Part shown: positions 34,857-40,897 of the stretch, in pieces
How positions within the stretch are numbered: position 1 is the stretch's first letter
How the letters are laid out: the number at the start of each line of letters is the position of its first letter
DNA from: UBA1189 sp964570685
GTDB taxonomy: Bacteria; Bacteroidota; Bacteroidia; Bacteroidales; Bacteroidaceae
Direction: 5' to 3'
NCBI GenBank assembly: GCA_964570685.1
Contig: CAZMZC010000028.1
Location: 1 to 40,897, forward strand
Length of the DNA stretch: 40,897 nucleotides
The notes under the pieces: generated by a model
What the model was told of the DNA's origin: nothing
Databases searched by the model: none
What the model saw: the letters and a program-made list of their open reading frames with translations, nothing else
Program-made: the position numbers and the translations under genes

Positions 34857-34886
34857 AAAGGTATTCTTGAATCAAGAAAACCTTTT
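34856..34886 (-). terminator. Terminator of the ftsB-like operon
   Basis: Fifteen-base arms AAAAGGTATTCTTGA (34856-34870) and TCAAGAAAACCTTTT (34872-34886), with one mismatch. On the minus strand the stem ends in CCTTTT followed by ATTTTTG, giving a U-rich tail. It lies 53 bases beyond the stop of the membrane protein gene. Confidence 0.6.
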
Positions 34887-34939
34887 ATCATTATTTAAGT
34901 ATTATTTTTGTTTTTGTACCTATTCACGCACGTTCCTAA

Positions 34940-35284
34940 TCATTTTTCCTTCTCTTTTTCATATTCTTGAGGGATGCGGAAGGCTGTATAGAGCTGGAGC
35001 AGGCATCCTACAAGTAGACATAGAATCCACTCATTATGCTTGCATACCAACATCAGTATCCCTGCCAGCATCAGCACAACAGCACCCAAAAGTTGCTGCC
35101 GGCGAAGACGACGAAGGATGAAGTTGGAACCCGTATAGCGGTCGAGCATCTGCATGACCCCAAACATAAAAGAGCCTACAATATACATATAGGGAGCCCA
35201 TACCCACTTTGTGATATACAATGCTGCACCCAACACCAATAATATGCCACCTATGAAATAGATGTAGTTATATATTTTCTTCAT
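34940..35284 (-). CDS. Small four-helix membrane protein next to the ftsB-like gene
   Basis: A 114-residue inner-membrane protein with about four hydrophobic helices: YIYFIGGILLVLGAALYI, APYMYIVGSFMFGVMQML, LLGAVVLMLAGILMLV and WILCLLVGCLLQLY. It has basic loops (ILRRLRRQQ) and a charged C-terminus (EYEKEKEK). Its start overlaps the stop of the FtsB-like gene by four bases, which implies translational coupling. No named domain was recognised; a role with the division protein is inferred only from the coupling. Confidence 0.7.
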   Translation of the reverse strand: MKKIYNYIYFIGGILLVLGAALYITKWVWAPYMYIVGSFMFGVMQMLDRYTGSNFILRRLRRQQLLGAVVLMLAGILMLVCKHNEWILCLLVGCLLQLYTAFRIPQEYEKEKEK

Positions 35285-35574
35285 TCTATAATAAATACTT
35301 CTTCGTTAGGCAAATGCATGCCATATTTTTCACGGGCAATACGCTCCATATTGGCAATATCTTTATCCAATTGCTTCAATCCCTGTATGCTCGAATCACG
35401 CACCCCCTCGTAATACTTGATTTCCTTTTCCAGACTCGCTTGTTGCTGGCGATGCTGCCATCGCAATATCAAGTTGTTCTGGTCAAAGACGCAAATAATT
35501 GCCAAGAAGAGCAGTATCGTAATCGCATACTTATACCGTCCTATACGTCCTAAAAAGTCCTTCACTTTACCCAT
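35281..35574 (-). CDS. FtsB/DivIC-like septum formation initiator
   Basis: A 97-residue bitopic division protein with a basic cytoplasmic N-terminus, a single membrane helix (YAITILLFLAIICVFD, about 15-31) and a periplasmic coiled coil (LRWQHRQQQASLEKEIKYYEGVRDSSIQGLKQLDKDIANMERIAREKYGM, about 36-88). The ending AREKYGMHLPNEEVFIIE matches the family's ARExxGmxxpgE motif. In other bacteria such proteins bridge FtsL and FtsQ at the septum. Full length, and the first gene of a two-gene operon. Confidence 0.9.
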   Translation of the reverse strand: MGKVKDFLGRIGRYKYAITILLFLAIICVFDQNNLILRWQHRQQQASLEKEIKYYEGVRDSSIQGLKQLDKDIANMERIAREKYGMHLPNEEVFIIE

Positions 35575-35602
35575 ACATTCTACTTTGATTCATTCGATTC
35601 TA

Positions 35603-35610
35603 CAAAGATA
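35603..35610 (-). promoter_or_regulatory. -7 element of the ftsB-like operon
   Basis: Minus-strand TATCTTTG, a full TAnnTTTG match 28 bases before the ATG. A TTTG occurs 14 bases upstream of it, closer than usual for a -33 element. Confidence 0.5.
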
Positions 35611-35667
35611 GAGGTTTTAATTGACAAATTCTATCATCTGATTGCCAAAAAAAGATTTTTTATGAAT

Positions 35668-36822
35668 TCACTCTATGGAATGGCCAACCTTCCAACTATC
35701 CTTCCAGTAGAGCAGTGGGGTGCCGTCGGTGTCGAACTCTATGGGGAGCCATATGTGACGCGAGTTTTTCAGGCTGCGCGGCATCCAGCGGTCGGCCATG
35801 AAGACGTATTGGTCGGTGCCCTCAATCTTGAAGATATAGGTACCCTGCGTGTGGAACGATTTCTTGGCGTCTTCTCCACGGAAGGGAGTGGGTAGCTGCT
35901 CCCAGGAGCCCCACATCGACTCGGCGCGGAACATACGCGCTTCGTTGGGGTCCCAGCCTGTGCATCCGCTCGTAATCATCCAGTACACGCCGTCGCGCTT
36001 GAATATCGTGGGAGCTTCATTGTGTCCGCCTGGGGCAAGACGTATGTAACGACCCGTGTAGTCGAGGTAGTCGGGAGTGAGTTCGGCAATGTTGAGTGTC
36101 AGGTTCTCTTCGGCCGAGTGTATATGGTATGCCGTGCCGTCATCGTCTACAAACACCGTCATGTCGCGGCTCATTTGTCCGCCTGGCAAGTCACGCTTCA
36201 GCAGCAGTCCCTGGTCTACGGCACGGTGCCACTCGGGTGTCCACCACTCCTTGTACTTGGCCTCGTCGAGCGCCATGGCCCGCTTGATGTCGCGCTTGGT
36301 AAAGTCCATTGGCCACTTACCTGCATTGGGGCGCAGCGAGCGGATGAACTCAAAGGGTCCTGTGGGCGTGTCGCTCACGGCAAAGCCCACGCGTGCCGCC
36401 TCGTAGCCGCGTCCCTTGAGCTCCAAGTGGAAGAGCATGACAAACTTCTTCGTCTGTGGGTTATACACCACCTTGGGGCGCTCCATGATGCATCCGCGTT
36501 CGATGACGTCGCCACGGTTCTCCGATACGGCCAATGCCACGCCCTCGTCCTTCCAGTTCATGAGGTCCTCCGATGAGTACACACTCACGCCCACCTCGGT
36601 GGTGAAGCCGCGTGCGGGGCGGTTCTCGCCATACCAGTAATAGGTGCCCTCGTGATATATCACATTGCCGCCGTGGGCATTGATGTGCTCACCCTTGTCG
36701 TCGGGCCACACCTCGCCGGGCGTAATCTCCGTCAGGCCCTGCGCACAGATAGCGTTGACACCCAGCCACAGCGTCATTGCCACGGCACCCATCGCTCTCA
36801 TTATATTAGTAGTTGCTTTCAT
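35668..36822 (-). CDS. Secreted GH43 family glycosidase, exo-galactanase-like subfamily
   Basis: Five-bladed beta-propeller enzyme with a signal peptide (1-27, ending AICAQ). The opening DDKGEHINAHGGNVIYHEGTYYWYGENRP (about 41-66) is the arrangement seen in GH43 subfamilies 24/34, in which the usual first catalytic Asp of the DPxI motif is absent and AHGG stands in its place. RPKVVYNPQTKKFVMLFHLE (about 115-135), SRDMTVFVDDDGTAYHIHSAEE (about 220-240) and NEAPTIFKRDGVYWMITSGCTGW (about 268-290) supply the remaining acids. Known relatives include exo-beta-1,3-galactanases acting on arabinogalactan. Probably in an operon with the GH51 gene, 52 bases upstream. Confidence 0.82.
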   Translation of the reverse strand: MKATTNIMRAMGAVAMTLWLGVNAICAQGLTEITPGEVWPDDKGEHINAHGGNVIYHEGTYYWYGENRPARGFTTEVGVSVYSSEDLMNWKDEGVALAVSENRGDVIERGCIMERPKVVYNPQTKKFVMLFHLELKGRGYEAARVGFAVSDTPTGPFEFIRSLRPNAGKWPMDFTKRDIKRAMALDEAKYKEWWTPEWHRAVDQGLLLKRDLPGGQMSRDMTVFVDDDGTAYHIHSAEENLTLNIAELTPDYLDYTGRYIRLAPGGHNEAPTIFKRDGVYWMITSGCTGWDPNEARMFRAESMWGSWEQLPTPFRGEDAKKSFHTQGTYIFKIEGTDQYVFMADRWMPRSLKNSRHIWLPIEFDTDGTPLLYWKDSWKVGHSIE

Positions 36823-36874
36823 ATCGTATTTTATTTGTCAGTCAAAAAAGACGCTATTCTGACAGGGTCACACC

Positions 36875-38446
36875 TTATTGCACCGCCAGTGTCACAATAC
36901 TCATGGCCGGCAGAGTCACTTTGAGGCCATCCTTGGTCACCTTGGCACCCTTAAACTCGGCAGTCTTCACCACATCGGGGTTATCAAAAGAGTTGTGGTC
37001 GCCCACATTCTTCGAGGTCAGAATTTCGCCTGTCACCTTCTTGCCCTTGATGTCGGCAAGGTTGATGACTACCTCCTGCTTCTGCTTGAGGTCCACGTTG
37101 GCCAATGAGATATGGATAGTGCCCTCGCTGTTCTTCGAGGCGGTAGCGCTCAGCATGGGGAGTGTGCGGGTGGGCTCCTCATCGCTGCGTCCGGGGCGGT
37201 AGCGCTCGTTCTTCACCTGCATCTCATCGCATGTAAGCTCCATAGGGATGAAGGTTGCGTCCTGATGGGGTTTATACATCTTGAACACATAGTAGGTGGG
37301 GGTGAGCACCATCTTGTCGCCCTTGGTGAGAATCATCGACTGCAGCACATTGGCTATCTGCGCGATGTTACACATCTGGATGCGGTCGGTATACTTATGG
37401 AACACGTTGAACGAGAGTGCTGCCACGAAAGCATCGCGCATGGTGTTCTGCTGGAAGAGGTGACCGCGCACGGTACCGGGCTCCTCGTCCCACCAGGTGC
37501 CCCACTCGTCGACCATGAGACCTACGCGCTTACGGCTGTCATAGCGATCCATAATCTCCATGTGTTTCTTGAGCACCGGCTCTATACCGAGGCACTTGCC
37601 GAGGCACCAGTAGTAGTCATCGTCGTTGAAGTTGAGCGCCGAGCCCTTGCTACCGCTCCATGTGAGCACGGTGTAGTAGTGTAGCGAGAGGCCACGCATG
37701 TGACCGGCAGCATTGCGCATGAGCACCTCGGTCCAGTTGTAGTCATAGTCGCTGGCACCGCTGGCAATCTTGAAGAGGCGGTTGCCGTTGTACTCGCGGC
37801 AGTAGGTCTGATAGCGGCGATAGAGGTCGGCATAGTACTCGGGGCGCATGTTGCCACCGCATCCCCAGCTCTCGTTGCCCACACCGATATACTTCACCTT
37901 CCAAGGCTCCTCGCGCCCATTCTCCTTGCGCAGCTTGGCCATGGGGCCATCCTTGGCAGTCATATACTCTACCCACTTGGCCGTCTCCTCCACAGAGCCG
38001 CTACCCACGTTCATCGACACGTAAGGCTCGCATCCGAGGAGTTCGCAGAGATTGAGAAACTCGTGTGTACCGAAGCTGTTGTCCTCTACGGTACCTCCCC
38101 AGTTATTGTTGACCATGCGGGGGCGGTTCTCACGCGGCCCGATACCATCCATCCAGTGATACTCATCGGCAAAGCAGCCACCGGGCCAACGCAGGTTAGG
38201 GATGCTGAGTTCCTTGAGCGCACCGAGCACATCGTTGCGATACCCTTGAGTATTGGGGATGGCAGAGTCCTCGCCCACCCAAAGGCCACCGTAGATACAG
38301 GTGCCCAGATGTTCGGCAAACTGGCCGTAGATATGACGGCTGATTACATTCTTACCCTCTTCGGGATGGAGGGTGATGGTGGCTTCGCGCTGCGCCACTG
38401 CAGGCATGGCACAGAGAAGTGCCAGAGAGCATAAAAACTTTTTCAT
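36875..38446 (-). CDS. Secreted GH51 alpha-L-arabinofuranosidase
   Basis: Releases terminal arabinofuranose from arabinan, arabinoxylan or arabinogalactan. The signal peptide ends MPAVAQ. A TIM barrel carries the acid/base Glu in YIGVGNESWGCGG (about 193) and the nucleophile Glu in LMVDEWGTWWDEE (about 313). ISRHIYGQFAEHLGTCIYGG and IPNLRWPGGCFADEYHWMDGIGPRENRP are the GH51 N-terminal signatures. A C-terminal beta-sandwich (about 430-523) ends LPAMSIVTLAVQ. Length 523 is standard, but GH51 enzymes are often cytoplasmic; the signal peptide here sends it to the periplasm or surface. It is divergent from the plus-strand GH43 gene. Confidence 0.95.
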   Translation of the reverse strand: MKKFLCSLALLCAMPAVAQREATITLHPEEGKNVISRHIYGQFAEHLGTCIYGGLWVGEDSAIPNTQGYRNDVLGALKELSIPNLRWPGGCFADEYHWMDGIGPRENRPRMVNNNWGGTVEDNSFGTHEFLNLCELLGCEPYVSMNVGSGSVEETAKWVEYMTAKDGPMAKLRKENGREEPWKVKYIGVGNESWGCGGNMRPEYYADLYRRYQTYCREYNGNRLFKIASGASDYDYNWTEVLMRNAAGHMRGLSLHYYTVLTWSGSKGSALNFNDDDYYWCLGKCLGIEPVLKKHMEIMDRYDSRKRVGLMVDEWGTWWDEEPGTVRGHLFQQNTMRDAFVAALSFNVFHKYTDRIQMCNIAQIANVLQSMILTKGDKMVLTPTYYVFKMYKPHQDATFIPMELTCDEMQVKNERYRPGRSDEEPTRTLPMLSATASKNSEGTIHISLANVDLKQKQEVVINLADIKGKKVTGEILTSKNVGDHNSFDNPDVVKTAEFKGAKVTKDGLKVTLPAMSIVTLAVQ

Positions 38447-38477
38447 CGTATATAGTATTAAAATATGTATTCAGCAG

Positions 38478-38485
38478 CGAAGATA
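38478..38485 (-). promoter_or_regulatory. -7 element of the GH51-GH43 operon
   Basis: Minus-strand TATCTTCG, one base from TAnnTTTG, 32 bases before the GH51 ATG. No convincing -33 element was seen. Confidence 0.4.
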
Positions 38486-38527
38486 AACATTTCTGATTAA
38501 AAATGCTATTTTTGTCTTTCTTTTTCG

Positions 38528-38535
38528 TACCTTCG
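38528..38535 (+). promoter_or_regulatory. -7 element of the plus-strand GH43 gene
   Basis: TACCTTCG, one base from TAnnTTTG, 26 bases before the ATG. TTG at 38512-38514 is too close to be a normal -33 element. With the site at 38478 it makes a compact divergent promoter region. Confidence 0.42.
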
Positions 38536-38560
38536 CAGCAATATCACACATTTATAAGCA

Positions 38561-39778
38561 ATGAAAAACAGAATTCTCACCCTTTTTATTGGCATTGCCG
38601 CAGCATTCGGCATGCAAGCACAAGAGTACACCACCTACCTCTTTGCCTACTTCTCGGGCAACTGGCCCGACGGCGAGCAGGTGCGCTACGCCCTCAGCGA
38701 CGACGGCTACAACTACCGCGCCCTCAACTACGGCCGCCCCGTGATAGCATCAGACACCATCGCCCTGAAGCGCAGTGTACGCGACCCCCACATCCTTCGT
38801 GCCGAGGACGGCAAGACCTTCTACATGGTGCTCACCGACATGCGCTCCGATATGGGCTGGCAGAGCAACGACGGCCTCATCCTGATGAAGAGCACCGACC
38901 TGCTGCACTGGGAGCACACCGCCATACACTTCCCCACCCGATTCCCCGACCTCGATGGCTTCGACGAGAAGAACCTGCATGCCGTATGGGCACCGCAGAC
39001 CATCTGGGACCCCGTGGAGGGCAAGTACATGATTTACTACTCCATAGGCCGCCACGACTGGGAGTACCCTACCGACGACCCACGCTTCAACCAGCCCTAC
39101 TTCCGCATCTACTACTCGTATGCCAATGAGGACTTCACCGACATCACCGAGCCTCGCCTGCTCTTCGACTTCGGCACGGCAGCCATCGACGGCGACATCG
39201 TATACGACAGCAAGAACGAGGAGTACGTGCTCTTCTTCAAGGACGAGGGCCGCTCGGTAATAAACCCGAAGGGCAACTTCCGTACCCGTCAGGGTGTGAT
39301 GCGTGCCACGAGCAAGACGCTCACCGGCCCCTACGAGGTAGAGTACCGCCACCTGCAGAAGCCCGGTCAATACCCCACCGAGGGCTCCAGCGTGTTTCCC
39401 CTCATCGGTAGCGACGAGTATATCCTCATGTATGACTGCTACGCCAACGGCCACTACCAGTTCTGCAAGAGCAACGACCTGAAGCACTTCACCTACGTGC
39501 AGAGTACTCCCACCCACGGCACCTTCACCCCGCGCCACGGCTCCGTGATACACATCACCGATGCCGAGCGCCAGCGCCTCGAAGCATGGTCATCGCTGGG
39601 CGAGTCCGTGCAGGATATGGGGAAGATTGCCGTACCCTGCTACACCCTCGACGAACTGACCCAGCGCAAGGAGTTGGAGGCCTACGCCACCGAGGTGATG
39701 GCCACCAAGAACACCGCCAAGGCATTCAAGAAAGCCGAGAAAAAAGTGCGCAAGTTTATTGAGGAAGTGAAGAAGTAA
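38561..39778 (+). CDS. Secreted GH43 family glycosidase (arabinosidase/xylosidase type)
   Basis: The signal peptide (1-21) ends GMQAQ. Canonical GH43 acids are present: base Asp75 in SVRDPHILRA, the pKa-modulating Asp in AAIDGDIVYD (about 207-216) and acid Glu in QYPTEGSSVFPL (about 274). NLHAVWAPQTIWDPVEGKYMIYYS is the usual propeller strand, and FTPRHGSVIHIT carries the conserved His near the end. A helical Lys-rich tail (about 365-405, KAFKKAEKKVRKFIEEVKK) is unusual for the domain. The likely product is arabinose or xylose from side chains, consistent with the divergent GH51 gene; the exact subfamily is not assigned. A strong terminator follows. Confidence 0.88.
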   Translation: MKNRILTLFIGIAAAFGMQAQEYTTYLFAYFSGNWPDGEQVRYALSDDGYNYRALNYGRPVIASDTIALKRSVRDPHILRAEDGKTFYMVLTDMRSDMGWQSNDGLILMKSTDLLHWEHTAIHFPTRFPDLDGFDEKNLHAVWAPQTIWDPVEGKYMIYYSIGRHDWEYPTDDPRFNQPYFRIYYSYANEDFTDITEPRLLFDFGTAAIDGDIVYDSKNEEYVLFFKDEGRSVINPKGNFRTRQGVMRATSKTLTGPYEVEYRHLQKPGQYPTEGSSVFPLIGSDEYILMYDCYANGHYQFCKSNDLKHFTYVQSTPTHGTFTPRHGSVIHITDAERQRLEAWSSLGESVQDMGKIAVPCYTLDELTQRKELEAYATEVMATKNTAKAFKKAEKKVRKFIEEVKK

Positions 39779-39796
39779 TCCTTAACAGCATCTACC

Positions 39797-39832
39797 ATAC
39801 AAGCCACTCCCTAAATTGGGAGTGGCTTGTAT
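39797..39832 (+). terminator. Terminator after the plus-strand GH43 gene
   Basis: Perfect 15-bp arms ATACAAGCCACTCCC (39797-39811) and GGGAGTGGCTTGTAT (39818-39832) with loop TAAATT, followed by the pyrimidine-rich CATTTCTTCCTT. It lies 18 bases after the stop. The gap up to 40047 otherwise holds only a GGGAATTTGCAATCCC palindrome-like motif (39888-39903) and the promoter of the next gene. Confidence 0.78.
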
Positions 39833-39994
39833 CATTTCTTCCTTAGATGTGGCAACCTACAAGGAAGATACAGCAGTCATTTAGTGTGGGAATTTGCAAT
39901 CCCTCTTATTCTTTCGGGGCACAGACCCTTATAAAAATCATGAATAAATGATAATATGTGCAGGGCTATGCGCACAAGTTTATAGAAAAAAGTG

Positions 39995-40002
39995 TACTTT
40001 TG
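39995..40002 (+). promoter_or_regulatory. -7 element of the RelA/SpoT-like gene
   Basis: TACTTTTG, a full TAnnTTTG match 45 bases before the ATG at 40048. No TTG was found at the right distance for a -33 element. Confidence 0.48.
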
Positions 40003-40047
40003 TATTCAATAAACACGGTAGACTGCCGTTGTATATATTAAATAGGT

Positions 40048-40897
40048 ATGGCTATGGGCGAAACTAAAGATATGGCATTTTTCACTCCTGAGGAGCGGAA
40101 CCAGTTGGAGGAGTTGAAGGGCCGCTTGCAGGAGCTTTCGGGCGACTGTCTGCACCCCGAAGATAAGGAGCGTATGACCACGCTGCTAACCGATGCTATC
40201 GGCAAGGGATGCCTCCATCGCGACAGCTTCGGGCTCAACCCCATCATTACCGACCTACAGACAGCCATCATCGTAGCCGACGAGATGGGCATGCGCCGCG
40301 CGGCCATCATCAGCATCCTGCTGCACGACATCGTGAAGGCAGGCTTCATCACTACTGAGGAGGTGGCTACGCAGTTTGGCTCCGATGTGGCGGGCATACT
40401 GTGCGGACTGGTGCGCACGGCAAGCCTGTATGAGAAGAACCCCACCATAGAGTCGGAGAACTTCCGCAACCTGCTGCTCTCCTTTGCCGAGGACATGCGT
40501 GTGATACTCATCATGATTGCCGACCGCGTGAACACGATGCGCCAAATCAAGGACAGCGACAATGAAGAGGCTCGCTTGCAGGTAGCCAACGAAGCGGCTT
40601 ACCTATATGCTCCGCTGGCGCATAAGCTGGGCTTGTATAAGCTGAAGTCGGAGCTTGAGGACCTCTCGCTCAAGTACACGCAGCACGATATGTACTACCA
40701 CATCAAGGAGAAGCTCAATGCCACGAAGGCTGCCCGCGACAGGTACATCGCCGCATTCATCGCCCCTATAGACAAGAAACTGGCTGCTGCCGGACTCAAG
40801 TACCACATCAAGGGCCGCACGAAGAGCATCCACTCCATCAGCCAGAAGATGAAGAAGCAGAAGACCAACTTCGAAGGCATCTACGACCTCTTTGCCA
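40048..40897 (+). CDS. RelA/SpoT-family (p)ppGpp enzyme, N-terminal part (runs off window)
   Basis: About 283 codons are visible before the window ends, with no stop. The HD-type hydrolase domain (about 20-190) contains SILLHDIVKAG where active enzymes have HDxxED, so the Glu-Asp pair is missing. MIADRVNTMRQI and AAYLYAPLAHKLGLYKLKSELEDLSLKY then follow in RSH order. The start of the synthetase domain is seen in KGRTKSIHSISQKMKKQKTNFEGIYDLFA (about 255-283), with GRxKxxxSIxxKM involved in nucleotide binding. This suggests a synthetase-dominant enzyme of the stringent response. The ATG at 40048 is taken; MGETKD two codons on is also possible. Catalytic synthetase residues lie beyond the window. 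Confidence 0.88.
   Translation, partial: MAMGETKDMAFFTPEERNQLEELKGRLQELSGDCLHPEDKERMTTLLTDAIGKGCLHRDSFGLNPIITDLQTAIIVADEMGMRRAAIISILLHDIVKAGFITTEEVATQFGSDVAGILCGLVRTASLYEKNPTIESENFRNLLLSFAEDMRVILIMIADRVNTMRQIKDSDNEEARLQVANEAAYLYAPLAHKLGLYKLKSELEDLSLKYTQHDMYYHIKEKLNATKAARDRYIAAFIAPIDKKLAAAGLKYHIKGRTKSIHSISQKMKKQKTNFEGIYDLFA

Overview
The window looks like a chromosome segment from a gut Bacteroidales (Bacteroidaceae or Prevotellaceae type). The reasons are the SusC/SusD pairs, lipoproteins with short signal peptides ending in Cys, promoters of the Bacteroidetes TTG / TAnnTTTG form without Shine-Dalgarno sites, and PorSS-like C-terminal tails. Genus cannot be fixed from sequence reading alone. 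No tRNA, rRNA, CRISPR array, transposase or reverse transcriptase was seen.

Layout. (1) 78-20970, all on the minus strand: a nine-gene polysaccharide utilization locus, probably for pectin. In transcription order it holds a four-module fasciclin (FAS1) lipoprotein, SusC, SusD, two more FAS1 lipoproteins with carbohydrate-binding-like C-termini, a second SusC and SusD, a large beta-helix (DUF4957-like) secreted protein and a family PL1 pectate lyase. A promoter lies just upstream (21055-21087), and another one at the left window edge starts the next unit. (2) 21216-27631, minus strand: an envelope operon of a PEGA-repeat/beta-barrel protein, two LPP20-like periplasmic proteins and a proline-rich transglutaminase-fold protein, closed by a strong terminator. 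(3) 27739-30531, accessory: a mosaic FISUMP/C-type-lectin-like lipoprotein preceded by a long, highly structured leader or small RNA with its own promoter and terminator hairpin, then a solitary PDDEXK nuclease of the YhcG/DUF1016 family and an intergenic block full of inverted repeats. (4) 30532-35574, housekeeping: dinB (Pol IV) divergent from pyrC, which overlaps a stand-alone methionine-synthase reactivation domain; then a DUF4369 lipoprotein and an ftsB/divIC-like gene with a small membrane protein. (5) 35668-39778: arabinose/galactose side-chain enzymes, a GH43 and a GH51 on the minus strand and a divergent GH43 on the plus strand. (6) 40048 to the end: the 5' part of a RelA/SpoT-type (p)ppGpp enzyme with a degenerate hydrolase motif.

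How it fits together. The left operon would bind, import and depolymerise pectin backbone at the cell surface. The GH51/GH43 group would trim arabinan or arabinogalactan decorations, though it is 15 kb away and has its own promoters. The most unusual material is in the 22.9-30.5 kb part: palindromic dispersed repeats translated in frame inside a periplasmic protein, the mosaic hypervariable-looking end of the FISUMP protein, and the RNA leader with mutually exclusive stems. A further oddity is a heptanucleotide tandem repeat inside the methionine-synthase activator gene.
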